Shown: positions 28,057-36,992 of the stretch, in pieces | Layout: the number at the start of each line of letters is the position of its first letter | Position numbering within the stretch: the stretch's first letter is position 1 | Source of the DNA: Pseudomonas parafulva | GTDB taxonomy: Bacteria; Pseudomonadota; Gammaproteobacteria; Pseudomonadales; Pseudomonadaceae | DNA length: 64,000 nt | Direction of reading: 5' to 3' | NCBI RefSeq assembly: GCF_002021815.1 | Contig: NZ_CP019952.1 | Coordinates: forward strand, 2,511,001-2,575,000 | The notes under the pieces: generated by a model | The model's database searches: none | What the model saw: only the letters and a program-made list of their open reading frames with translations | Told to the model about the DNA's origin: nothing | Program-made: the position numbers and the translations under genes

Positions 28057-28673
28057 CAGTCGCGCCGCACCAGGCCACAGAAGATGCCTTCGATGAAGAG
28101 ATCCTGGTCCGGCCCTACGTCAATCGGCGCGTAAGCCGGGTTGCGCGGCAGCAGCCGATAGCCCTCGCCCAGGCGCTGGAGGCGCTTGATGGTCACCTCG
28201 CCGTCCAGCCGAGCGACCACGATCTGCCCGTCCCGCGCATCGCCCTGCTGGCGGATGCCGACCAGGTCGCCGTCGAGGATGCCGTCACCTATCATCGAGT
28301 CCCCACGCACCTTGAGCAGGTAATCGGGGGTGCGGCGAAACAGGCTGGGGTCGAGCAGCAATTGCTCGTGGATGTCCAGGTCTGGCCCGATCGGCGCACC
28401 GGCCGCGACCTGCCCGAGGACCGGCAGTTCCAGCATTTCAGGCCGGCGTAACGGCCTTGCCAGGCGAATACTGCGGGCCTGATTGGGGGTGACGTCGATG
28501 TAGCCTGCCTGGCACAGCGCGGTGATGTGCTTGCGGGCCACGCTGCGTGAGGCAAAACCAAAGCGCGTGGCGATATCGGCCAGGCTAGGCGGTTGGCCTT
28601 GTTCGGTGATGCGCTCGCGAATGAAATCGAAAATGGCGCGGCGCTTAGGGGTTAGAGTGTCCATGGAGCACAT
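28056..28673 (-). CDS. lexA2: LexA2, second SOS repressor controlling the mutagenesis cassette
   Basis: Protein of 205 residues from ATG 28673, which has GGAAAG about 7 nt upstream; ATG 28664 is a possible second start with no such site. The DNA-binding domain begins TPKRRAIFDFIRERI. The cleavage site lies in VAAGAPIG near residue 91, the catalytic Ser in RGDSMIGDGI near 124 and the Lys in EVTIKRL near 162, so self-cleavage should work. It represses its own operon through the AGTAC-N4-GTGCT operator that overlaps its start (28667-28680). P. putida species carry LexA1 and LexA2 with different operators (established knowledge). Confidence 0.92.
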   Translation of the reverse strand: MCSMDTLTPKRRAIFDFIRERITEQGQPPSLADIATRFGFASRSVARKHITALCQAGYIDVTPNQARSIRLARPLRRPEMLELPVLGQVAAGAPIGPDLDIHEQLLLDPSLFRRTPDYLLKVRGDSMIGDGILDGDLVGIRQQGDARDGQIVVARLDGEVTIKRLQRLGEGYRLLPRNPAYAPIDVGPDQDLFIEGIFCGLVRRD

Positions 28674-28680
28674 TTGTACT
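28667..28680 (-). promoter_or_regulatory. LexA2 operator (AGTAC-N4-GTGCT)
   Basis: On the minus strand the sequence is AGTACAAATGTGCT, a perfect match to the LexA2 palindrome reported for the P. putida lexA2-imuA-imuB-dnaE2 cassette. It overlaps the ATG at 28673, so a bound repressor covers the translation start and probably lies just downstream of the transcription start. Confidence 0.85.
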
Positions 28681-28766
28681 CTTTCCGGAGCACGCTGACC
28701 AGCCCCCTTCGTCGTCGTCATTGGTTATCATCGTCTGGCCACCCCGTACCTGACTGGGAAATCCTG

Positions 28767-29453
28767 ATGTTCAATGCTTTGCTGTTCGACCTCGATGGCA
28801 CCCTCACAGACACCGATACCCTCCATTTACAGGCTTTTCGCCAGCTACTGCATGAGTACGATGGCCGCGAATTGAGCCAGGACCAGTTCGATGCCCAAAT
28901 CAGTGGCCGGGCCAATGGCGAACTGTTCGCCGAGTTGTTCGAAGGCGCCAGTGCCTCGCAGTGCCAGGCACTGGCTGAGCGCAAGGAAGCGCTTTTCCGT
29001 GAAATGTCGCCAAAGCTCGAGCCGCTGCCTGGGCTGATTCGTCTGCTCGATCACGCCAGCACCCACGGCGTAGGCATGTGCGTGGTAACCAACGCCCCAC
29101 GGCTCAATGCCGAACACATGCTCGCAGGCCTGAAGTTGAGCGACAGGTTCGACCACGTGGTAATTGCCGATGAACTGGCCAAGCCCAAACCCGACCCGCT
29201 TCCCTACCTGACCGGCCTGCAGCGGCTGCAGGCCCATGCCGACCAGGCGTTGGCGTTTGAAGACTCGCTGCCGGGCGTTCGGGCAGCCAGCGCTGCCGGG
29301 ATCTTCACAGTCGGCCTTGCCACCACCCAGACGCCACAACGTTTGATCGAGGCAGGTGCGCGCCTGGTCATCGATAACTTCGAAGATGCGCGCCTATGGG
29401 CGTTATTGGGCACGGACAGGGCGCCGGCGGGAATCGATGAAACAGCGGGCTGA
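28767..29453 (+). CDS. HAD-superfamily phosphatase (subfamily IA, beta-phosphoglucomutase-like)
   Basis: Protein of 228 residues from ATG 28767, preceded by GGGAA; a longer frame from 28674 runs back over the lexA2 operator. Motif I is ALLFDLDGTLTDTD (nucleophile Asp), motif II MCVVTNAPR, motif III KPKPDPLPY and motif IV ALAFEDSLPGV, complete for a HAD phosphatase with a C1 alpha-helical cap. Such enzymes hydrolyse sugar phosphates or phosphoglycolate-like compounds in the cytosol. It is divergent from the SOS cassette and overlaps the next gene by 17 nt. The substrate cannot be told. Confidence 0.85.
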   Translation: MFNALLFDLDGTLTDTDTLHLQAFRQLLHEYDGRELSQDQFDAQISGRANGELFAELFEGASASQCQALAERKEALFREMSPKLEPLPGLIRLLDHASTHGVGMCVVTNAPRLNAEHMLAGLKLSDRFDHVVIADELAKPKPDPLPYLTGLQRLQAHADQALAFEDSLPGVRAASAAGIFTVGLATTQTPQRLIEAGARLVIDNFEDARLWALLGTDRAPAGIDETAG

Positions 29454-30015
29454 ACTTCACCTGCGCAGCCCGCTTTTGTTTCGCTGCGTAGCCCTGGGGC
29501 TGGGATTGGGCATGGTCGCAGTGTGCAGCCTGGCGATGTATGCCATCTGGATGGATGTGCTGCCGGTCTTTGGCCGCCTGTACCGCAACGCCCCGGTAGT
29601 CGAGACTTCGTTCAAGGCGTTCTTCATGATCGGTGTGATTCCGTTGACGCCCATCGTGGTCCTCGCCGCCATTATCGGCCTTTTTACCGGCCGCAAGTTC
29701 GACCCGCCGCGGGCGTCCCGGCTTGACCGTTTCCAGCTCCGCTCCTTCCAGGTCACGCTCATGGCGATATGCATCGCGGCCCCGGTGATGATTGCAGTGA
29801 CCACGGCAACGCTCATGATCAAGGACTATCGGCCGTGCGCCCAATTGCGTCTATCCGGATCGAGCGGCCACATGTTCTGGGTCAACGATGACCGGGTGTG
29901 TTTCACCCCGGATGCTTACATCAATGATCATTGGCCCTGCAAAACGGTGGGCGACCGACAGGTGTGCGTCCAGGTCGATGGCCACGCTCCGCTCAGCTCG
30001 CAGGCTGCCCGGTAG
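29437..30015 (+). CDS. Hypothetical inner-membrane protein
   Basis: Protein of 192 residues from ATG 29437 (the longer frame from 29356 overlaps the HAD gene out of frame). Three hydrophobic helices are visible: CVALGLGLGMVAVCSLAMYA, a MIGVIPLTPIVVLAAIIGLF segment and VTLMAICIAAPVMIAVTTAT. After them comes a polar C-terminal domain of about 60 residues with four cysteines (RPCAQLRL, RVCFTP, WPCKTV, QVCVQV) that could form disulphides in the periplasm. No family recognised. The 17-nt overlap with the HAD gene indicates co-expression. Confidence 0.7.
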   Translation: MKQRAELHLRSPLLFRCVALGLGLGMVAVCSLAMYAIWMDVLPVFGRLYRNAPVVETSFKAFFMIGVIPLTPIVVLAAIIGLFTGRKFDPPRASRLDRFQLRSFQVTLMAICIAAPVMIAVTTATLMIKDYRPCAQLRLSGSSGHMFWVNDDRVCFTPDAYINDHWPCKTVGDRQVCVQVDGHAPLSSQAAR

Positions 30016-30133
30016 AACTCCCTGGCCGCTTGAAGCGTCCTACAGCGTGCGATCCCCATTCGACCGCAGGCCACACACGTGATCGATTGCCTGCTATGTC
30101 TTCCCGACCCAACTGCCAAGCAAGGACAGCCAC

Positions 30134-32647
30134 ATGCCAAGCGACACACCTGCCTTCAGCGGTTTCATTCGTGTACGGGGTGCGCGCGAGCACAACCTGA
30201 AGAATGTCGATGTCGATGTACCGCGCGACGCATTGGTGGTGTTTACCGGCGTGTCGGGTTCCGGCAAGTCGTCCTTGGCTTTCTCAACACTGTATGCCGA
30301 GGCCCAGCGCCGCTATTTCGAATCGGTGGCGCCTTACGCTCGGCGCCTGATCGATCAAGTGGGTGTGCCCGACGTGGACGCCATCGAAGGCTTGCCGCCA
30401 GCGGTGGCGCTGCAGCAACAGCGTGGCAGCCCGAGTGCGCGGTCTTCGGTGGGCAGTGTCACCATGCTATCGAGCTCCATCCGCATGCTGTACTCGCGCG
30501 CAGGCCAGTACCCTGCCAACCAGCCGATGCTGTATGCCGAGGATTTCTCGGCCAACACGCCTCAAGGCGCCTGCCCCGCGTGCCATGGGCTCGGCCGGGT
30601 CTATGAGGTCACCGAGGCGACCATGGTCCCCGACCCCTCGCTGAGCATCCGGGAACGGGCAGTGGCTGCCTGGCCCATGGCCTGGCAAGGGCAGAACCTG
30701 CGGGACATTCTGGTCACCCTGGGCTATGACGTGGATGTACCCTGGCGCGATCTGCCCCAGAAGCAGCGTGACTGGATTCTCTACACCGAAGAAACTCCCA
30801 CCGTGCCGGTCTACGCGGGCCTTACGCCCGCCCAGGCACGCGCTGCCCTCAAGCGCAAGGCAGAGCCCAGCTACCAAGGCACGTTTACCGGCGCCCGGCG
30901 CTATGTGCTGAATACGTTCATGCACTCGCAAAGCGCGCAGATGCGCAAGCGCGTGTCCCGCTACATGCGCCCAAGTCCTTGCCCCACGTGTCAGGGCAAA
31001 CGTCTCAAGCCCGAGGCATTGAGTGTCACCTTTGCAGGTTTGGACATCGCAGCGTTGTCGCAACTGCCCCTGCAGGCCCTGGCCGAGGTACTGCGCAAGG
31101 TGGCGGCAGCCGAGTACCTGACCCAGGACGATGACCTGACCGTTGAAAAACGCCTGGCCGCGCAACGCATCGCCAGTGAGCTGCTGGTGCGCATCGACAC
31201 GCTGCTCGAGCTCGGCCTGGGTTACCTGGCGCTCGAGCGCAGCACCCCTACCCTGTCATCGGGCGAGCTGCAACGCCTGCGCCTGGCCACGCAGCTCAAT
31301 TCGCAGCTCTTTGGCGTGGTCTATGTGCTGGACGAGCCCTCCGCCGGCCTGCACCCCGCCGACAGTGAAGCCTTGTTCGAAGCCCTGCAGCGCCTCAAGC
31401 AGGCGGGCAATTCGGTGTACGTGGTCGAACACGACCTGGACACCATGCGCCGTGCGGACTGGCTGGTGGACGTGGGACCGGCCGCCGGGGAGCACGGAGG
31501 TGAGGTTCTCTACAGCGGACCGCCGGCTGACCTGGCCCAGGTCGAGCAATCGTGTACGGCCCGCTATCTGTTCCAGGTACAGGACAAGACACCGCGCCCA
31601 TTACGCGAGCCCCAGGCATGGCTACACCTGGAAGGCATAACCCGTAACAACCTCGACAACCTCAGCGCAGCGTTCCCGCTGGGCTGCTTCACGGCGGTGA
31701 CCGGCATCTCGGGCTCCGGCAAATCGAGCCTGGTCAGCCAGGCCCTGCTGGAGTTGGTGGGCGCACACCTGGGCCACGTCGAGGCTTCACAGGATACTCA
31801 GGAGGCGGACCTGGAAGATGAGCCAGAGCAGGTGAGCACGGGCCGCGTCAGCGCAGGCCTTGAGCACATCAAGCGGCTGGTGCAGGTAGACCAGAAACCA
31901 ATCGGCCGCACGCCTCGCTCCAACTTGGCCACCTACACCGGTCTGTTCGATCATGTACGCAAATTGTTCGCCAGTACCGAACAGGCCAAGGCCCAGGGTT
32001 TCGATGCCGGGCGTTTCTCCTTCAACGTGGCCAAGGGCCGATGCCCTACGTGCGAAGGCGAAGGGTTTGTCAGTGTCGAGTTGCTGTTCATGCCAAGCGT
32101 GTTCGCTCCTTGCCCGACCTGCCACGGGGCCCGCTACAATCCAGAGACCCTCGCGGTTGTCTGGCGTGGCATGAATATCGCCGAGGTGCTGCACCTGACC
32201 GTGGAACAGGCGTTGAGCGTGTTTGAGGATCAGCCATCGGCGCGGCGTGCGCTTCAGGTGCTGCAAGACATAGGCTTGGGCTATCTGCGCCTGGGCCAGC
32301 CGGCAACGGAGTTGTCAGGGGGCGAAGCGCAACGGATCAAGCTGGCCACCGAGCTGCAACGCCAGGCGCGCGGCGCCACCTTGTACGTGCTCGATGAGCC
32401 CACCAACGGCCTGCATCCACAAGATGTCGACCGCTTGCTGGTGCAGCTCAATCGCCTGGTGGACAACGGCCACAGCGTGGTGGTGGTCGAACATGACATG
32501 CGCGTGGTCGCCCAGTGCGATTGGGTGATCGACATCGGCCCTGGTGCGGGCGATGCCGGCGGCAAGGTGGTCGCCAGCGGCACGCCCGAACAGGTAGCCA
32601 CGACTGAGCACAGCCGTACAGCCCCCTTCCTGGCACGGGCTTTGTAG
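30134..32647 (+). CDS. UvrA-like ABC ATPase of short type (UvrA2-like)
   Basis: Protein of 837 residues with two ABC modules. Walker A boxes are GVSGSGKSS (about residue 42) and GISGSGKSS (about 525), and signature motifs LSSGELQR (about 375) and LSGGEAQR (about 727). Zinc-binding CxxC pairs are seen in [24 protein letters not shown] and CPTCHGAR. Compared with canonical UvrA (about 940 residues) the segment between [12 protein letters not shown] and [11 protein letters not shown] is too short to hold the UvrB-binding domain and first insertion. So it is not expected to recruit UvrB in the standard way. Related short UvrA proteins have been tied to DNA damage or drug tolerance. It starts at 30134 after AAGGACAG, 75 nt before an efflux gene. 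Confidence 0.82.
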   Translation: MPSDTPAFSGFIRVRGAREHNLKNVDVDVPRDALVVFTGVSGSGKSSLAFSTLYAEAQRRYFESVAPYARRLIDQVGVPDVDAIEGLPPAVALQQQRGSPSARSSVGSVTMLSSSIRMLYSRAGQYPANQPMLYAEDFSANTPQGACPACHGLGRVYEVTEATMVPDPSLSIRERAVAAWPMAWQGQNLRDILVTLGYDVDVPWRDLPQKQRDWILYTEETPTVPVYAGLTPAQARAALKRKAEPSYQGTFTGARRYVLNTFMHSQSAQMRKRVSRYMRPSPCPTCQGKRLKPEALSVTFAGLDIAALSQLPLQALAEVLRKVAAAEYLTQDDDLTVEKRLAAQRIASELLVRIDTLLELGLGYLALERSTPTLSSGELQRLRLATQLNSQLFGVVYVLDEPSAGLHPADSEALFEALQRLKQAGNSVYVVEHDLDTMRRADWLVDVGPAAGEHGGEVLYSGPPADLAQVEQSCTARYLFQVQDKTPRPLREPQAWLHLEGITRNNLDNLSAAFPLGCFTAVTGISGSGKSSLVSQALLELVGAHLGHVEASQDTQEADLEDEPEQVSTGRVSAGLEHIKRLVQVDQKPIGRTPRSNLATYTGLFDHVRKLFASTEQAKAQGFDAGRFSFNVAKGRCPTCEGEGFVSVELLFMPSVFAPCPTCHGARYNPETLAVVWRGMNIAEVLHLTVEQALSVFEDQPSARRALQVLQDIGLGYLRLGQPATELSGGEAQRIKLATELQRQARGATLYVLDEPTNGLHPQDVDRLLVQLNRLVDNGHSVVVVEHDMRVVAQCDWVIDIGPGAGDAGGKVVASGTPEQVATTEHSRTAPFLARAL

Positions 32648-32722
32648 CAGCGCTGGATGACATCGACGCGAGCGCATGCGGCCAAGCAACGGCCGCTTTC
32701 AACACCTTAGATAGGCTGGTTC

Positions 32723-34372
32723 ATGGACAAGTACGCACCCCGCCAGTGGTTGCCCCACGAGAAACCGACCCTGCCAGGTTCGCCGTCTACGCCCCTGCAC
32801 AGCCCAGCCAAGCGCCTGGCCTATGGCCTGGTCGGTTTGCTGGTCGCCATCACCGGCGGGCTTGGCAACGCGCTGGTGACCGCAAACCTTGTGTTTCTGC
32901 AAGGTGCACTGGGCGCGACCACGGCGGAAATGGCCTGGCTGCCAGCGGCCTATGTGATGACCAACGTGTCCATGAACCTGTTGCTGGTCAAGTTTCGCCA
33001 GCAATTTGGCTTGCGTGCCTTCACCGAAGTGTTCCTGGTGCTCTATGTCTTGGTGACCTTCGCTCACCTGCTGGTCAACGACCTCAACTCGGCCATTGCC
33101 GTGCGGGCCGCCCACGGCATGGTGGGCGCCGCGCTGACCTCGCTCGGCCTGTACTACATGATCCAGGCCTTTCCTGCGCAGTGGCGGCTCAAGGCCATGG
33201 TCCTGGGCCTTGGTGCTTCCCAGCTGGCCTTGCCGCTGGCACGGATATTTTCAGAAGACCTGCTACTGATCGCCGAATGGCGGGGGCTTTACTTGTTCGA
33301 ACTGGGGCTGGCGCTGACAGCCCTGGGCTGCGTACTTCTGCTCAAACTGCCACCTGGTGACCGCTTCAAGACCTTCGAGCCCTTGGATTTTCTTACCTTC
33401 GCCCTGATGGCCAGCGGCACGGCGCTGCTTTGCGCTGCCTTATCGCTTGGTCGCATCGACTGGTGGCTGGATGCGCCATGGATCGGCATGGCGCTGGCAG
33501 GCTCGATCGTCCTGATCCTCAGTGGACTGGCGATCGAGCACAACCGCGAGAACCCCTTGCTGATGACGCGGTGGCTGGGCAGCGGCGCCATCATCCGCCT
33601 GGGGCTGTGCGTGATCCTCATCCGTATGGTCACCTCCGAACAATCCACCGGCGCAGTCGGCTTTCTGCAGATGCTCAACATGTCCAGCGAACAGATGCGT
33701 TCGCTGTACTGGATCATGCTGCTCGGCGCGGTCGCCGGGCTGGCGACCAGCGCCCTGACCATCAATCCCAACCACCTGATCCTACCGTTGCTGATCTCCC
33801 TGCTGGCCATGGCGATAGGGGCCTTCATGGACAGCAGGTCGAGCAACCTGACCCGCCCTGCGCAGATGTACTTGAGCCAGTTTCTATTGGCGTTCGGCAG
33901 TACGTTCTTCCTGGGCCCCTCCATGGCCCTGGGCATCGGCCATGTGCGGGCCAATCCGCAGAACCTGGTGAGCTTCTCGGTGCTGTTCGGCATCTGCAAC
34001 AACCTCGGTGGCCTGATTGGCGCAGCGCTGCTGGGCACGTTCCAGATCTGGCGGGAAAAATTTCACTCAAGCCATCTCATGGACCACCTGAGCAGCGTGG
34101 AACCGCTGGTCACCGCCCGGGTTCAAAGTGGTGGTGCAAGCGTCGGGCGCCTGATCGCCGACCCTGCCCTGCGTACTGAAGTGGGCATGCGCCAACTGGC
34201 CAGCGCGGCCACCCGAGAAGCCAATGTGCTGGCCTACAACGATGTCTTCATGCTCATTGGCGCTATCGCTATTCTCACCATGATCTGGATCTGCATACGC
34301 GGCACCTGGCTCTGGTACAGCAAACGTCAGGCCCGCCTGACCGACCCATCCCTTGGCGCACCGACACGATGA
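32723..34372 (+). CDS. MFS drug efflux transporter, EmrB/DHA2-like (14 helices)
   Basis: Protein of 549 residues with about 14 hydrophobic helices and a soluble 40-residue N-terminal part (KYAPRQWLPHEKP). Blocks MAWLPAAYVMTNVSMNLLLV and RAAHGMVGAALTSLGLYYM are those of the DHA2 drug:proton antiporters that work with HlyD-type adaptors. It is coupled to the adaptor gene by an ATGA overlap, so an EmrAB-like tripartite pump is likely; no outer-membrane factor gene is present here. Its own start is 75 nt after the UvrA-like gene, on the same strand. Substrates unknown. Confidence 0.85.
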   Translation: MDKYAPRQWLPHEKPTLPGSPSTPLHSPAKRLAYGLVGLLVAITGGLGNALVTANLVFLQGALGATTAEMAWLPAAYVMTNVSMNLLLVKFRQQFGLRAFTEVFLVLYVLVTFAHLLVNDLNSAIAVRAAHGMVGAALTSLGLYYMIQAFPAQWRLKAMVLGLGASQLALPLARIFSEDLLLIAEWRGLYLFELGLALTALGCVLLLKLPPGDRFKTFEPLDFLTFALMASGTALLCAALSLGRIDWWLDAPWIGMALAGSIVLILSGLAIEHNRENPLLMTRWLGSGAIIRLGLCVILIRMVTSEQSTGAVGFLQMLNMSSEQMRSLYWIMLLGAVAGLATSALTINPNHLILPLLISLLAMAIGAFMDSRSSNLTRPAQMYLSQFLLAFGSTFFLGPSMALGIGHVRANPQNLVSFSVLFGICNNLGGLIGAALLGTFQIWREKFHSSHLMDHLSSVEPLVTARVQSGGASVGRLIADPALRTEVGMRQLASAATREANVLAYNDVFMLIGAIAILTMIWICIRGTWLWYSKRQARLTDPSLGAPTR

Positions 34373-35523
34373 CCGAAGAATCCCGCACCACCACCACGAC
34401 CGCCATCGCCGAAGCGCCGGAAGGCACACCGCCACCCAGCGAGCCGACCTCACCTGGACGCACCCGCAAGGTGCGCATACTGTCTGCCATCACATTCGGC
34501 TGTGTTGCCTTGGTCGGCGTGCTGGTGGTGCTTTATGCCTGGCGCCTGCCCCCTTTCAGCAGCGCCATCGAAAGTACCGAAAACGCCATGGTGCGCGGGC
34601 AGGTCACGATCATAGGTCCGCAGTTGAGCGGCTATATCGTCGAGGTGCCCGTACAGGATTTTCAGTACGTCAAGGCAGGCCAGTTGCTGGTCAGGCTCGA
34701 TGATCGCATCTACACCCAGCGTCTGGCCCAGGCGATTGCCCAGCAGCAGCAACAGGAAGCGGCGCTGGCCAACAATGCCCAGCAGCGCAAGAGCGCCGAA
34801 GCGACCATCGCCCAGCGCCAGGCTGCCATCAATGACGCCGCCGCGCAGTTGACCAAAGCCAAGGCCGATCTGTCGCGTAACCAGGCGCTGGTCAGCGATG
34901 GGTCAGTGTCACGACGCGAACTGGATGTTACCCGCGCCAGCGAAGCGGCAGCGGCGGCGAGCCTTGCGCAGGCCAAGGCCGCGCTTGAGATCGCTCGGCA
35001 GGATCGTGAGTCGGTGATCGTCAACCGCGCGGCGCTGCTGGCTGCGGTCGAGAATGCCAAGGCAGCCGTGGCCCTGGCCCGTATCGACTTGGACAACACC
35101 CGCGTCACTGCGCCCAGGGACGGGCAGCTGGGGCAGATCGGCACGCGCCTGGGCGCCTATGTCAACTCAGGTGCCCAGCTGATGGCGCTGGTGCCCGATA
35201 CGTTGTGGATCATCGCCAACATGAAAGAAACGCAGATGGCCGACGTGCGCATCGGTCAGCCGGCCAGTTTCACGGTGGATGCCTTGAACCATTTGAAGCT
35301 GTACGGGCACATCGAACAGATCTCCCCTGCTACGGGTTCGGAGTTTGCGTTGCTTCAGGCGGACAACGCGACCGGCAACTTCGTCAAGATCGCCCAGCGG
35401 ATACCGGTGCGTATCACGGTGGATGCGGGGCAGCCAGAAGCTGCGCGGCTGCGGCCGGGTATGTCGGTGGTGGTCAGCATCGATACGGGGGAGCAGCGGT
35501 CCTGTGTTGGATCTGGGTGCTAG
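34369..35523 (+). CDS. HlyD/EmrA-family membrane fusion protein
   Basis: Protein of 384 residues: a Pro/Thr-rich cytoplasmic start, a single membrane helix (about residues 41-60), then a lipoyl half (QVTIIGPQLSGYIVEVPV, VKAGQLLVRLDDRIY), an Ala/Gln-rich coiled-coil hairpin (about 115-235) and the second lipoyl half with beta-barrel (DLDNTRVTAPRDGQLGQIG in pieces: RVTAPRDGQLGQIG, RLGAYVNSGAQLMALVPD). It couples the MFS pump to an outer-membrane channel. The last residues (GEQRSCVGSGC) look atypical and end the gene just before a repeat-rich stretch, but the domain itself is complete. Confidence 0.87.
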   Translation: MTEESRTTTTTAIAEAPEGTPPPSEPTSPGRTRKVRILSAITFGCVALVGVLVVLYAWRLPPFSSAIESTENAMVRGQVTIIGPQLSGYIVEVPVQDFQYVKAGQLLVRLDDRIYTQRLAQAIAQQQQQEAALANNAQQRKSAEATIAQRQAAINDAAAQLTKAKADLSRNQALVSDGSVSRRELDVTRASEAAAAASLAQAKAALEIARQDRESVIVNRAALLAAVENAKAAVALARIDLDNTRVTAPRDGQLGQIGTRLGAYVNSGAQLMALVPDTLWIIANMKETQMADVRIGQPASFTVDALNHLKLYGHIEQISPATGSEFALLQADNATGNFVKIAQRIPVRITVDAGQPEAARLRPGMSVVVSIDTGEQRSCVGSGC

Positions 35524-35663
35524 CGGATTGATGGAGGGACGTCTTTCAGGTGGGTCACCTATTGGCGAGAATGGAAATTGGGTATCACGTTGCACCTTAT
35601 AGATCAGTCTCTTTCATAGTGGTGTAGCTGCGTTCAAAAAACTTTAAACTACCTACCATTTCT

Positions 35664-35720
35664 TGTAAGAGCGGCCTGGCCGGAGCGCCGGACCGGCCGC
35701 GATGGGGCGCGCTGTGGCCC
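35664..35720 (+). repeat. REP-type sequence, first of an inverted pair
   Basis: It starts TGTAAGAGCGGCCT and contains CGCGATGGGGCGCGC, matching the REP family that fills intergenic gaps in P. putida and relatives. It is about 35 nt from an inverted partner. Confidence 0.7.
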
Positions 35721-35754
35721 GAGTTTGGAGTTTGTTTGTTGTGATTTAAATACT

Positions 35755-35797
35755 GGGGCCGCTGCGCGGCCCATCGCGGCACTAGGCCGCTCCTACA
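35755..35797 (-). repeat. REP-type sequence, second of an inverted pair
   Basis: Read on the minus strand it starts TGTAGGAGCGGCCT and goes on to CGCGATGGGCCGCGC, so it is the inverted match of the REP at 35664-35720. Such pairs (REPINs) depend on a RAYT transposase elsewhere in the chromosome (established knowledge). Confidence 0.7.
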
Positions 35798-35853
35798 CCG
35801 GATATGTACATAAACGAAATGGCAAACAACAGCCAGCAATAAAACTCATACTC

Positions 35854-35919
35854 GATCTTAATCTTAATCTTGATCTTGATCTTGATCTTGCTTTGGCTTT
35901 TGATCTTGCTTTTGATCTT
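35854..35919. repeat. Hexanucleotide tandem repeat, 11 units
   Basis: Eleven consecutive hexamers of the type GATCTT, AATCTT, GCTTTT and GCTTTG, with no interruption, end exactly where the longer dispersed repeat begins at 35920. It is a candidate slippage site. Any protein made from it would be a run of Lys-Ile/Lys-Ser and is not credible. Confidence 0.75.
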
Positions 35920-36135
35920 CGCGACTTCAGGAGGCCGAACGCAGGTCTTGCGGAGGGAGGTGACAGGCATGGATGCCTGTCAAGCGCTGGGCCCCAGGAT
36001 GGGGCCTACAGCGCGGTCCTCCCGGGAGCAAGACCGGAGTGAGGGAACCCCGAAGCGTAGCGTAGGGGCCGTATGAATGGAGCACAGCGTTTTTTGGTTA
36101 CTTTTTGTCGCGTTTGACAAAAAGTGACTCGCCGT
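35920..36135 (+). repeat. Dispersed repeat copy A, interrupted by an IS element
   Basis: It starts CGCGACTTCAGGAGGC and shares nearly all of its length with the inverse of 37745-37974. It includes the palindrome GACAGGCATGGATGCCTGTC and a stem-loop with ACTTTTTGTC and GACAAAAAGT arms. Copy A goes on after the IS at 37580-37599 (CGTAATGGCGAAAAGGTGAC), which matches the corresponding end of copy B. No protein-coding function is supported. Confidence 0.75.
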
Positions 36136-36167
36136 TGAACTGACCCCCAAAAGTTGGACAGTGAGCG

Positions 36168-36992
36168 CTATGGGGCCAGCGCGTGGGTCCGAAATTGTAT
36201 CGGACTCAGGCCATCAAGTCTGAGGCTGATGCGTTTTTGGTTGTAGTAAGCGATGTAATCATCAAGTCCTGAAGCCAACTGCTCGACATTTTCAAACGAC
36301 TCCAGGTAAAAATATTCGCTCTTGAGTGTGCCGAAAAAGCTTTCCATTGCGGCGTTGTCTAGGCAGTTGCCCTTACGCGACATACTCTGCTCAATGTTCT
36401 TCTCGGCCAGCATATGCCGGTAAGTGGGCTGCCTGTACTGCCATCCTTGATCGGAGTGCAATATCGGTTTATCACCTGGATTCAGCCGCTCAAAGGCTTG
36501 CTCAAGCATTGCCGAGACCATCTTGAACTCCGGGCGCCGGTTAATCTGATAAGCGAGGATTTCGCCGTTATACAGGTCCATCAACGGCGAAAGAAACAGC
36601 TTCTGCCCCTTCACTTTGAACTCTGTCACGTCGGTTGCCCATTTCTGATTAGGGGCTCCTGCCTTGAATTCTCGCCTGAGCAGATCAGGCGCAACCAGTC
36701 CCTCTGAGCCTCGGTACGAGCGATATTTCTTCGCCCTGACCAGCGACTGGAGACCCATAAGCTGCATCAGTCGCTGCACCTTCTTGTGATTAATCATCCG
36801 ACCGTTGTGCTTGAGGGTCTCAGTGATCCGGCGATAGCCATACCGTCCCTTATGCTCGTGATAGACGTTGTTGATACTCTCTTTCAAAGCCGCATGCTTG
36901 TCAGTCAACAACACCTTGCTTTGGTAATAAAAGGTACTACGTGCAAGCCCGGCGGCACGTAACAGCAGAGCGAGTCGATGCCCGTGCCTCAA
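36168..36992 (-). CDS. IS3-family transposase OrfB (DDE integrase domain)
   Basis: The 274-residue frame has the rve integrase core: WATDVTEF (first Asp), PILHSDQGWQY (second Asp) and NAAMESFFGTLKSE (Glu). The HTH_21-like start reads LARSTFYYQSK, and the C-terminal LDDYIAYYNQKRISLRLDGLSP is usual for the family. The listed start is a TTG that overlaps the orfA stop. The frame stays open further upstream (TKAVQGLRHGHR), in the -1 phase relative to orfA across an A-rich AGAAAACG site, so the working enzyme is probably an OrfAB fusion made by -1 frameshifting, as usual in IS3 elements. Confidence 0.9.
   Translation of the reverse strand: MRHGHRLALLLRAAGLARSTFYYQSKVLLTDKHAALKESINNVYHEHKGRYGYRRITETLKHNGRMINHKKVQRLMQLMGLQSLVRAKKYRSYRGSEGLVAPDLLRREFKAGAPNQKWATDVTEFKVKGQKLFLSPLMDLYNGEILAYQINRRPEFKMVSAMLEQAFERLNPGDKPILHSDQGWQYRQPTYRHMLAEKNIEQSMSRKGNCLDNAAMESFFGTLKSEYFYLESFENVEQLASGLDDYIAYYNQKRISLRLDGLSPIQFRTHALAP

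Noticed and set aside
35942..36076. Short frames inside the dispersed repeat (starting MDACQAL in both copies)
   Set aside because: They recur because the DNA repeat recurs; composition and lack of ribosome sites make them unlikely proteins.
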